DNA of 32,478 bases. Origin: JACPFJ01 sp041738275. GTDB taxonomy: Bacteria > Desulfobacterota > Desulfuromonadia > Geobacterales > Pseudopelobacteraceae. The stretch covers positions 1-32,478 of the forward strand of contig JBGSQD010000004.1 in the NCBI GenBank assembly GCA_041738275.1, in the 5' to 3' direction. This document shows positions 7,266 through 14,547 of this stretch, piece after piece; within the stretch, counting starts at the first letter, position 1; each line of letters begins with the position of its first letter. The notes under the pieces were generated by a model. It had not been told where the DNA came from, made no database searches, and saw only the letters and a program-made list of their open reading frames with translations. A program made the position numbers and the translations under genes.

Positions 7266-7697
7266 TTACATACTGTACAAACGCTCTCCTTCAAGTACGT
7301 TGATGTTATTGTTGTTCAGGGCGGTAATCGCCTTGTCGGTCTCGTCGAAACGGAAGATGATCACGGCGTTGCCGCCGCATCGCTCGACAAAGGCATACAT
7401 ATACTCGACATTAATCCTCTCGCTATCCAAAGTCTGGAGGATGGTCGACAAACCACCGGGACGATCAGGGACTTCAACGGCAACCACCTCGGTCTTGTTG
7501 ACCGTAAAGCCCTTCTCCTTCAGCACGGACTTTGCCGTTTCAACATCGTTTACGATCAGGCGCAAGATGCCGAAATCCGAAGTATCCGCCAGGGACAAGG
7601 CCCTGATGTTGATGCCTGACTCCCCCAGGATCCGAGTGATTTCAGCCAGACGCCCTGATTTGTTCTCGATAAAGATGGATATCTGCTCTACTTTCAT
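7266..7697 (-). CDS. Tandem ACT-domain amino acid-binding protein
   Basis: These 143 residues form two ACT domains back to back, about 1-68 (KVEQISIFIENKSGRLAEIT) and 70-143 (VVAVEVPDRPGGLSTILQTL). The LAEITRILGESGINIRAL stretch is the classic ACT ligand loop and helix. There is no catalytic domain, so the protein is a stand-alone amino-acid sensor. The family is regularly found beside PaaK-type ligases and IorAB. GGAGG is well placed before the ATG at 7697, and the gene follows paaK by 9 bp. It may modulate the ligase or oxidoreductase in response to an amino acid; the partner is not known. Confidence 0.85.
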   Translation of the reverse strand: MKVEQISIFIENKSGRLAEITRILGESGINIRALSLADTSDFGILRLIVNDVETAKSVLKEKGFTVNKTEVVAVEVPDRPGGLSTILQTLDSERINVEYMYAFVERCGGNAVIIFRFDETDKAITALNNNNINVLEGERLYSM

Positions 7698-7706
7698 GGC
7701 AGCCTC

Positions 7707-9008
7707 CTATAGTTTCCTGTTATCAATAACCCGCTTTGCCTTGCCTTCACTGCGTTGGATGGTTTTGGGTTCAACCAGCTTGACCCGGCAGGTCACGCCA
7801 AGCATGTCCTTGATTTCCTTCTCGATGCGATGTGAAAGCGCCTGCAACACCTTGATCTCGTCAGAGAAGAGCTGTTCATCGACCTCGACCTGCACCTCCA
7901 GGGTGTCAAGGTTATCCTGGCGATCAACAATAAGTACATAATGCGGCTCAACCCCCTCAATACCGACCAGGATCGACTCGATCTGCGAAGGAAAGACATT
8001 GACGCCGCGAATGATCAGCATGTCGTCGGAGCGGCCGCTCATACGTGCGATGCGGGCATGGGTCCGGCCGCAGATGCACGGTTCATAGGTTATGCTGGTA
8101 ATATCCCTGGTGCGGTAACGGATCAGGGGAATCCCTTGCTTGGTGATGGTTGTAATGACCAGTTCACCACGTTCACCCTCTCCCAGGCGCTGACCGGTTT
8201 CGGGATTTATGATCTCCGGGATGAAGTGATCCTCCCAGATATGCAGACCCTTTTTGGCCTCGATGCACTCGATTGCCACGCCAGGTCCCATGATCTCCGA
8301 CAAACCGTAGATATCTATGGCTGCCAGGTTCAGCTTTTCCTCGATCTCATTACGCATGGATTCCGACCACGGCTCGGCACCGAAGATCCCGACCCGCAGC
8401 TTCAGGGTGCGGAAGTCCACCCCTTCCTCATGGGCCGCCTCGGCCATAAATAGTGAGTATGATGGGGTGCAGGTCAGCACGGTGGAGCCGAAATCCTGCA
8501 TGATCATGATCTGCTTCTTGGTATTGCCGCCTGACATGGGGATTACCGAGGCACCCAGCCGTTCGGCGCCGTAGTGGGCGCCCAGTCCGCCGGTAAAAAG
8601 TCCATAACCGTAAGCGTTATGGATAATGTCACCCTTGTGGGCGCCGGCAGAGACAAAGGAACGCGCCATCAATTCCGCCCAGACATCGATATCCTTGGCA
8701 GTGTATCCCACAACCGTTGGTTTGCCGGTGGTGCCGCTGGAGGCGTGGATACGAACAATCTCCTCCATGGGAGCAGCAAACAGGCCATAAGGATAGGAAT
8801 CTCGCATATCCTGTTTGGAGGTAAATGGAAGCCGCTGCAGGTCATCAAGCTGTTTTACATCGCCAGATTTAATGCCTGCCTTACCAAACAAATCACGGTA
8901 AAACGGCACATTGGCACATACACGTTCAAGCGTAGCTTGCAACCTTTTAAGTTGTACCGCCTCCAGTGCCGGTCGAGGCAGGGTTTCAAATTCTTCGTTA
9001 AAATACAT
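7707..9008 (-). CDS. paaK: Phenylacetate-CoA ligase-type AMP-forming enzyme
   Basis: This 433-residue cytoplasmic adenylate-forming ligase has ATP loop SSGTTGKPTVVGYT near 90-103, YGLSEIMGPGVA near 235, the RYRTRDI motif and the C-terminal hinge GRSDDMLIIRGVNVFPSQIE. It includes the Cys pair in EPCICGRTHAR typical of PaaK. It normally converts phenylacetate, CoA and ATP to phenylacetyl-CoA. Beside iorAB it could also run in reverse on aryl-acetyl-CoA. The start is ATG at 9008 with GAGG 9 nt upstream; an in-frame TTG at 9017 is less likely. 107 bp of apparently empty DNA separate it from iorB. Confidence 0.92.
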   Translation of the reverse strand: MYFNEEFETLPRPALEAVQLKRLQATLERVCANVPFYRDLFGKAGIKSGDVKQLDDLQRLPFTSKQDMRDSYPYGLFAAPMEEIVRIHASSGTTGKPTVVGYTAKDIDVWAELMARSFVSAGAHKGDIIHNAYGYGLFTGGLGAHYGAERLGASVIPMSGGNTKKQIMIMQDFGSTVLTCTPSYSLFMAEAAHEEGVDFRTLKLRVGIFGAEPWSESMRNEIEEKLNLAAIDIYGLSEIMGPGVAIECIEAKKGLHIWEDHFIPEIINPETGQRLGEGERGELVITTITKQGIPLIRYRTRDITSITYEPCICGRTHARIARMSGRSDDMLIIRGVNVFPSQIESILVGIEGVEPHYVLIVDRQDNLDTLEVQVEVDEQLFSDEIKVLQALSHRIEKEIKDMLGVTCRVKLVEPKTIQRSEGKAKRVIDNRKL

Positions 9009-9115
9009 GCTTCGCAACCTCGTTGATTATGAATGATGACTCTGCAAGTTAATTCAGATCTCTTGCTGCCATAGCCGCAAACTATCATTTTCCAATGGCT
9101 GTGAGATGATGCCGT

Positions 9116-9694
9116 CTACAATGCCCGTCCCATCATAAATGCTTTCCTGTTGATTTCCAGTGCCTTGGGAGGAACCATCTTCTGCAGCGCCGCCAGCCAG
9201 AATTCTTCAGCTATATCCAGGCGTTTCGACACAGCACCCAGCAGCACCGTATTGGCGGCACGCGGATTGCCGGCCTCTGTGGCCAGTTTCTGCCCATCCA
9301 CCAGGAGAAAATCAGGAAACTGTTTCTTGATCCGGTCTGCCAGATCTTCGGGATAGACCTCCTGTCCCATCAGAATTGACGGCGGAGGAATGCGCAGATC
9401 ATTGGCCACCACCGTGCCGCCAGGTTTCAGCAATGAAAGATAACGAGAGGTCTCCATCAACTCAAACCCGAACAGGATATCCCCCTCCCCCTCCGGCACA
9501 ATCGGGGAAAAGACCTGCTTGCCGTAACGAACATGGGAGACGACACTGCCGCCGCGTTGGGACATGCCGTGGATCTCACTTTTTTTTACATCAAAACCGG
9601 CCAGCATAAAGGTTTCGGAGAGGATCTCCGAGGCCAGCAGGATTCCCTGCCCGCCGACTCCGACCAGAAGAATGTTGGTGATAGATGTGTCCAT
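9116..9694 (-). CDS. iorB: Indolepyruvate:ferredoxin oxidoreductase subunit beta (IorB)
   Basis: This 192-residue protein is the gamma-type domain partner of IorA. It carries the nucleotide-like loop VGVGGQGILLAS near 11-22, SEIHGMSQRGGSVVSHVRYG near 40-60 and GNPRAANTVLLGAV, all family hallmarks. With IorA it decarboxylates aryl-pyruvates to aryl-acetyl-CoA and reduces ferredoxin. The start is ATG at 9694 (AAGGA just upstream); an in-frame TTG at 9706 extends it by 4 residues. Its partner iorA is not adjacent: a flagellin-like gene lies between them, 17 bp upstream of iorB, where iorA would be expected. Confidence 0.93.
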   Translation of the reverse strand: MDTSITNILLVGVGGQGILLASEILSETFMLAGFDVKKSEIHGMSQRGGSVVSHVRYGKQVFSPIVPEGEGDILFGFELMETSRYLSLLKPGGTVVANDLRIPPPSILMGQEVYPEDLADRIKKQFPDFLLVDGQKLATEAGNPRAANTVLLGAVSKRLDIAEEFWLAALQKMVPPKALEINRKAFMMGRAL

Positions 9695-9711
9695 GATTTC
9701 CTTCAATATAA

Positions 9712-11370
9712 TCAGAATAGTTTTAAAACGCTTTCGGATGATTTTGCAGCCATGCTGAGTGCTGTAGTGCCGATCTGTTCCCTCAGCTGCAGCATCAGGG
9801 CATTAGCCGACTCTTCATTCAGATCTGCGTTGGTGAGCTTGTCGGCGCCTTCCAGCGACAAATTGACCTGCTGTGACGTAAAGGTGCTACGTGTCGTCAG
9901 GATTGATGAGCCTGAACCGAACAATTCCGATTGGGTTCGAAGCATGGTCATTGCCCCATCAAGATCGTTAGCTGCCGCGTTAATACCGTCTTCAGAATTA
10001 AAGCCGTTATACAACCAACTATGGTAAACGCCAATCCCGGACTTTTCTGAAGTCATTTCCTTGACTCCTCCAGGGGGAGGATCTGAGAAATACAGTGAGA
10101 ACTCACCCGTCGCATAATCGGCAGATTGCAATATCGGAGTAGGAATTGTCGTGTCAGGGGTAAAACCAAATCCTCCACTGTAGAAGCTGGAATCCGTGAC
10201 GTTGAAATAACTTCCCCCGGTAGCCAGGGCAAGCGGAGCGAGTTGAGCCTGTTCCGGGCCGCCCAGAGGGGCTGCAATATCCAGTTGAACCCCGGCGGTC
10301 AATAATGCAGCGGCAGTGCCGGCAATGGTATTGGCAGACATGCCGTCATCTGTTGTATGAACAACGGCATCGGTCAAGAGCACCATGTGTTTGTTGGCCC
10401 CAGGCCTGAAAGTCAGATCAGCCAGAGTTGTGAGGATAGCCTCCAGACCAGACTCGGGCAGGTCTCCCCCACCCAATGTGCTGCCTGGTGATGAACTGAG
10501 CGCTGCGGTAAATGCGGCTGCGTCGGTATAAAAGACAGGTGATGTAATTACAGGAGCATCCCCACCTTCTGATGGATTGATGTCGCCATACTTTGCAAAG
10601 GCATACCTGCCATCGATCCCTTGCGCCTGCATGTTTTCAACGAATGCCTGCACGTTGGCATTGATCTGATCTATATAGGTTCCCATACTGCCTGTTGCAT
10701 CGATGATAAACACAAAATCAAGGGGGAGCGATATCTGTGTCGGTGCAGGATATTCCGTTGTATCAACAGTAACCGGCGCAATCCGGGTCCCCCTCTCATC
10801 AGGAACCCAGCCGACATCAGGCACGCCATTCTCATAAAGCGCGTATCCCGCGCCCAGAAATTTACCCTCAACAATGTATTCCGACGAGCCGTTAGGATTC
10901 AGGTTTACCGGAAGATCATCCGCTTTCCAGCTAAGCAGCGTTGAGTCGCCATCACCTATGATATTGGTACCCCTGTAGGAGCTGTCGGAAACGATATAAT
11001 TGATTTGGGCATATAATTCATCATACGATTTGGCAAGCGTTGCCAATTCTTGCGGATTGGTGGTGTTTTTCGCCACATCCACAACAGACTTCATCTGAGT
11101 CACCAGTTCAGTAACACCTTTGATTCCATTTGCTGCTGTTTTGATAGTCTGTATGCTTTCAGATATATTCTGCTGTACCTGTGACAGATCATCGGCATTA
11201 TGCTTCAATTGTTGTGCGATAAAGAAGTTCGTTGGATTATCAAGTGCACTATTGACATTTTTTCCTGTGGACAGACGTTCATGCACCATTTCTGACTGCT
11301 TTGCAGTATTCTTCAATGCAAGCAAAGAAGTCGAGATGCCTGACGTCAATGTAATTCCGGATAATCCCAT
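9712..11370 (-). CDS. Flagellin with an inserted von Willebrand factor A domain
   Basis: This 552-residue protein has a flagellin N-terminus (residues 1-150), with SLLALKNTA, HERLSTGKNVNSALDNPTNF and YRGTNIIGDG as in FlaA-type D0/D1 domains. Its flagellin C-terminus (about 465-552) has TQSELFG, a long helix, NADLNEESANALMLQLREQI and ALSMAAKSSESVLKLF. Between them, about 215-395, is a VWA domain with the metal-site motifs DATGS (224-228), GGGDLPE (301-307) and LLTDA (331-335). Flagellins leave unfolded through the flagellar type III system, so a filament displaying a metal-dependent adhesion domain is inferred. The start is ATG at 11370, with AGGA 9 nt upstream, not the TTG-like codon at 11406. 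The gene splits iorA from iorB. Confidence 0.9.
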   Translation of the reverse strand: MGLSGITLTSGISTSLLALKNTAKQSEMVHERLSTGKNVNSALDNPTNFFIAQQLKHNADDLSQVQQNISESIQTIKTAANGIKGVTELVTQMKSVVDVAKNTTNPQELATLAKSYDELYAQINYIVSDSSYRGTNIIGDGDSTLLSWKADDLPVNLNPNGSSEYIVEGKFLGAGYALYENGVPDVGWVPDERGTRIAPVTVDTTEYPAPTQISLPLDFVFIIDATGSMGTYIDQINANVQAFVENMQAQGIDGRYAFAKYGDINPSEGGDAPVITSPVFYTDAAAFTAALSSSPGSTLGGGDLPESGLEAILTTLADLTFRPGANKHMVLLTDAVVHTTDDGMSANTIAGTAAALLTAGVQLDIAAPLGGPEQAQLAPLALATGGSYFNVTDSSFYSGGFGFTPDTTIPTPILQSADYATGEFSLYFSDPPPGGVKEMTSEKSGIGVYHSWLYNGFNSEDGINAAANDLDGAMTMLRTQSELFGSGSSILTTRSTFTSQQVNLSLEGADKLTNADLNEESANALMLQLREQIGTTALSMAAKSSESVLKLF

Positions 11371-11422
11371 AAGAAATTTCCTGGTATAGATAAAACGGGT
11401 TAACAACCGGTGAAATTTTAAA

Positions 11423-11608
11423 ATCTACCTGAATCCGTGATGCCGAAACGCCGAAGCGCGCGGAATGCTGGTGTTGGCCGTCGTTTACACCGTAACAAGC
11501 CTGTTATTCAGGGTGTCCTCCGTCGAACAGTACCTTTGCCAGGGAAAGTCAGAACATAAGGCGTTCCGGGCAAGTGAAGGCGTGAAGGCGTCACGGATTC
11601 AGGATCTA
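11423..11608. mobile_element. 176-bp MITE-like element with terminal inverted repeats and ATCTA target duplication
   Basis: The ends 11428-11444 and 11587-11603 are inverted repeats matching at 16 of 17 bases; the outer 13 are perfect. Further imperfect pairing (for example GGAATGC near 11461 with GCGTTCC near 11561) continues inwards, so the element could fold back as a long hairpin. The 5-bp sequence ATCTA occurs on both flanks (11423-11427 and 11604-11608). No reading frame is present, so it would be moved in trans by an unknown transposase. The right-hand duplication contains the iorA stop codon, so the insertion kept iorA intact. I noticed no second copy in the window. Confidence 0.7.
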
Positions 11609-13387
11609 TCCATTTATTTTTATTGCTTCAAATTTACACAGTTGGCGGCAAACATCGCAGCCGGTGCAGAGTAACGGATCGATATATGCTTTGCCTTTCC
11701 TGCCCTCAGCCGGTCGCCACTCAATGGCCGGGCAGCCGATCTTGAGACAGGCGCGGCAACCGGTGCATTTTTCCTCACTCACTTCAAGTACGGTTCCTTT
11801 TTGAAAAACCCCTTCCCGCTTGATCAGTACGCATGGCTTGTCGGTAATAATCACCGATGGTTCAGGGCGGTTCATCTCCTCCTGTAACACCTGGCGGGTC
11901 TGTTCAAGATTAAAGGGGTCGATCAGACGGATATGTTTGACCCCCAATGCCTTGCACAACAACGGGAGATCAATGCGATGGGTCGGCTCATCCATAAGCG
12001 TGAAGCCGGAGGCCGGATTATCCTGGCGACCGGTCATGGCGGTAATGCGGTTGTCCAGAATTATTACCGTGGCAGGGGCCTGATTGTAGACCATGTCCAT
12101 CAGGCCGTTGATACCGGTATGCAGAAAGGTTGAGTCGCCGATCACTGCCACGACCTTTTTCCGTTCCTCGGCAGAAACAACTTTTGTCACACCAGTGGCC
12201 ATGCCTATGGAAGCACCCATGCAGATGCAGGTGTCCATGGCAGATAAAGGCGGCATAAACCCAAGGGTATAGCAGCCAATGTCGCCGGTAACATAGGCCT
12301 TTAGTTGATTGAGGGTATAAAACACACCTCGGTGGGGACAACCTGGGCACATATTTGGGGGACGTGGCGGCATTTTAACCTGCAGCTCAGATGACTGGCT
12401 CTCTGCGGGCGATGCAGCAACAACACCGATCCCGGCAAATGCCTTTTGAATTCTCTCCGGGGTCAATTCTCCGCAGATCGGTAAAATTTCCTTGCCGACC
12501 ACGGCAATGCCCATGGCCTTGATCTGCTCCTCGATAAAAGGATCCAGTTCCTCAACCACATATAGTTTTTTCACCTTGGCAGCAAATTCGCGGACAAGAG
12601 AATGTGGCAAAGGATGTACCATGCCCAGCTTGAGGGTTGAGGCTGTGGGCAGGACCTCGCGAACATACTGATAACAGGCGCCGGAGGTTATGATGCCGAT
12701 GGAGTCGTCGCGCAGCTCCAGGCGATTAAGCGCCATGGTTGCCCCGTCTGCGGAGAGCTTTAAAATGCGCTCCTCCACCAGCGGATGGCGCACGCGAGCA
12801 TTTCCAGGCAGCATGACCAGTTTGGCGGCATTCTTCACCAGCTTCGGCTCGGTTAAGCCGGTGATCCGCTCGCCCAGCTTGACAACAGATTTACTGTGCG
12901 AGATACGGGTGGTTGTCCGCAACATGACAGGGGTATCGTATTGTTCGGATAGTTCAAAGGCCAGGCGGGTAAATTCTTTACACTCCTGGGAGTCGGACGG
13001 CTCCAGCATCGGCACCTTGGCAAACTTGGCATAGTTGCGGTTGTCCTGTTCGTTCTGGGACGAGTGCATCTCCGGATCGTCCGCGGTAACCAGTACCAGG
13101 CCTCCGTTGACTCCGGTATAGGAAAGTGTGAAAAGCGGGTCGGCAGCCACATTGACGCCGACGTGCTTCATGGTCACCAATGCACGGCCTCCGCCGAAAG
13201 AAGCGCCGATACCCACCTCAAGGGCAACCTTCTCGTTTGGGGCCCAGGAAGAATCGATCTCCTTGTAGTTGACTGCATTTTCAAGAATTTCGGTAGATGG
13301 TGTGCCGGGATAAGCGCAGGCAACGATACAGCCCGCCTCGTATGCGCCACGGGCGATGGCCTCGTTACCAGAGAGAATTTCATTCAT
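11606..13387 (-). CDS. iorA: Indolepyruvate:ferredoxin oxidoreductase subunit alpha (IorA)
   Basis: This 593-residue thiamine-pyrophosphate enzyme has an N-terminal pyruvate-ferredoxin-type domain beginning LSGNEAIARGAYEAG. Its TPP-binding region includes GDIGCYTLG, MGASIGMATG and GDSTFLHTGINGL (roughly 365-440). A C-terminal ferredoxin-like part has two iron-sulfur motifs, CTGCRACLKIGCP and CTGCDVCRQLC. It oxidises aryl-pyruvates from aromatic amino acid transamination to aryl-acetyl-CoA with reduced ferredoxin. AGGA precedes the ATG at 13387. It is the first gene behind the promoter at 13439-13467. Its TAG stop lies within the target duplication of the inserted element. Confidence 0.95.
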   Translation of the reverse strand: MNEILSGNEAIARGAYEAGCIVACAYPGTPSTEILENAVNYKEIDSSWAPNEKVALEVGIGASFGGGRALVTMKHVGVNVAADPLFTLSYTGVNGGLVLVTADDPEMHSSQNEQDNRNYAKFAKVPMLEPSDSQECKEFTRLAFELSEQYDTPVMLRTTTRISHSKSVVKLGERITGLTEPKLVKNAAKLVMLPGNARVRHPLVEERILKLSADGATMALNRLELRDDSIGIITSGACYQYVREVLPTASTLKLGMVHPLPHSLVREFAAKVKKLYVVEELDPFIEEQIKAMGIAVVGKEILPICGELTPERIQKAFAGIGVVAASPAESQSSELQVKMPPRPPNMCPGCPHRGVFYTLNQLKAYVTGDIGCYTLGFMPPLSAMDTCICMGASIGMATGVTKVVSAEERKKVVAVIGDSTFLHTGINGLMDMVYNQAPATVIILDNRITAMTGRQDNPASGFTLMDEPTHRIDLPLLCKALGVKHIRLIDPFNLEQTRQVLQEEMNRPEPSVIITDKPCVLIKREGVFQKGTVLEVSEEKCTGCRACLKIGCPAIEWRPAEGRKGKAYIDPLLCTGCDVCRQLCKFEAIKING

Positions 13388-13623
13388 ATCAGCTTTCCTG
13401 CCATGGATGTTTAATGTGATGTACTGAAAAGTCTTGGCACTATACTAAAATGTGGGAAAGATTGCAATTTGTTTGAAATAACCATTCACTGTTACCAACT
13501 GTTTTATTTCATAAATAGTGTGCGGCCCATGCTTCCGTTCTCAAATCCATGGGAATTTAGTCTTTCTATAGAACTTTACCTGCAGTAGAGAGTGTGAAGG
13601 GAACAATCAATTAAGGTGGGGAA
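13388..13623. other. Intergenic region between the ppx-type gene and iorA
   Basis: This 236-bp AT-rich gap holds the sigma70-like promoter and a 6-bp inverted repeat CCCATG/CATGGG (13526-13531 and 13548-13553) about 60 bp upstream of the -35 box, a possible operator. The inverted repeat has no T-run and does not look like a terminator. No small gene is evident. Confidence 0.5.
13439..13467 (-). promoter_or_regulatory. Sigma70-type promoter of the ior-liv operon
   Basis: On the minus strand TTGCAA (13467-13462), a 17-bp spacer and TATAGT (13444-13439) give 4/6 and 5/6 matches with ideal spacing. Transcription would start near 13432, about 45 nt before the iorA ATG, leaving room for its ribosome binding site. 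It is the only good promoter I see for the 12-kb operon downstream. Confidence 0.55.
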
Positions 13624-14547
13624 TCAGCAGTCTAGCAAATCATCAGAAACTATTAAACCTTCCAGCAGACCGTAATCACTGACCTTCAGGGTATCAACAT
13701 CAAACATTGCCATGGTATGCAGGGTGATAAGCAAGCCTGCAATAATCAAGTCCTCCCTCCCCTTCTCCAGTCCCGGAACCATGAGACGTTCTTCGGGAGA
13801 AAGGGGCAGCAGCAGTTCATAGATCTCCTTGATCTTGTCTATTGACACGGTGGCGTTATTTACCTTGCGGTAGTCGTAATCCTGCATCTCCATACTTATG
13901 GCAGCAATCGTGGTTGCAGTCCCGGCTGTTCCGATCAGGGGCATGCCGTGGTTCATCCGAAATCCGGTCAACTCAATTTCCCGCCAAAGAGCATCAAGTT
14001 CCCGACTGATTTTATCCTGCATGGCCTCAGGCGTCACCTTGCCTTCAGTCAGCCTGACAACACCCAGCGGCAGGCTGCGAATGAATTGTACTTGTCCCTC
14101 ATGAGCAACGGTATACTCGGTACTGCCGCCACCGATATCAAACAGAAGGAGTTCATTGTATTTTTGATCCAGCCCGGATAGGACTCCGGCAAGGGTCAAC
14201 GCACCTTCTGTTGTCCCATTGATAACAGAAAGTGAAATTCCGGTTTTCTTGCGAACTCGTTCCACAAAATCAGAACCATTGGCTGCATCACGGACGGCAC
14301 TTGTGGCAACAGCCCGTGACCGGCTTACTCCATGTTCGAGCATGATATCAGCAAAGCGCGACAGGCAGGAAATTCCTCTTTCCATAGCATCATGGGAAAG
14401 CCCTTGCTCACGAGTAAATCCTCCCCCCATGCGCACGATCTCACGCTCAAGGCGAACGTGATTAAAAGCACCGCCCGCATCCCTGTCAGCAATCAGCAAT
14501 CTGGCGGTATTTGTCCCGAAATCAATGGCAGCAGCTCTGTCTTTCAT
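13624..14547 (-). CDS. Ppx/GppA-type exopolyphosphatase
   Basis: This 307-residue protein of the actin-like ASKHA phosphatase fold has AIDFGTNTARLLIAD near residues 7-21 (phosphate-1 loop) and LLLFDIGGGSTEYTV near 137-150 (phosphate-2 loop). GTAGTATTIAA and VSDYGLLEGLI occur near the end. The length fits short single-module Ppx/GppA proteins, which hydrolyse polyphosphate or pppGpp; which one cannot be told. The start is ATG at 14547, overlapping the upstream stop as ATGA, rather than the in-frame TTG at 14586. Pairing with a phosphate-transporter-like gene suggests phosphate or polyphosphate balance. Confidence 0.88.
   Translation of the reverse strand: MKDRAAAIDFGTNTARLLIADRDAGGAFNHVRLEREIVRMGGGFTREQGLSHDAMERGISCLSRFADIMLEHGVSRSRAVATSAVRDAANGSDFVERVRKKTGISLSVINGTTEGALTLAGVLSGLDQKYNELLLFDIGGGSTEYTVAHEGQVQFIRSLPLGVVRLTEGKVTPEAMQDKISRELDALWREIELTGFRMNHGMPLIGTAGTATTIAAISMEMQDYDYRKVNNATVSIDKIKEIYELLLPLSPEERLMVPGLEKGREDLIIAGLLITLHTMAMFDVDTLKVSDYGLLEGLIVSDDLLDC

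Noticed and set aside
13526..13553. Inverted repeat CCCATG/CATGGG as a terminator of the Ppx/GppA gene
   Set aside because: The stem is only 6 bp with a 16-nt loop and no T-run follows on the minus strand.
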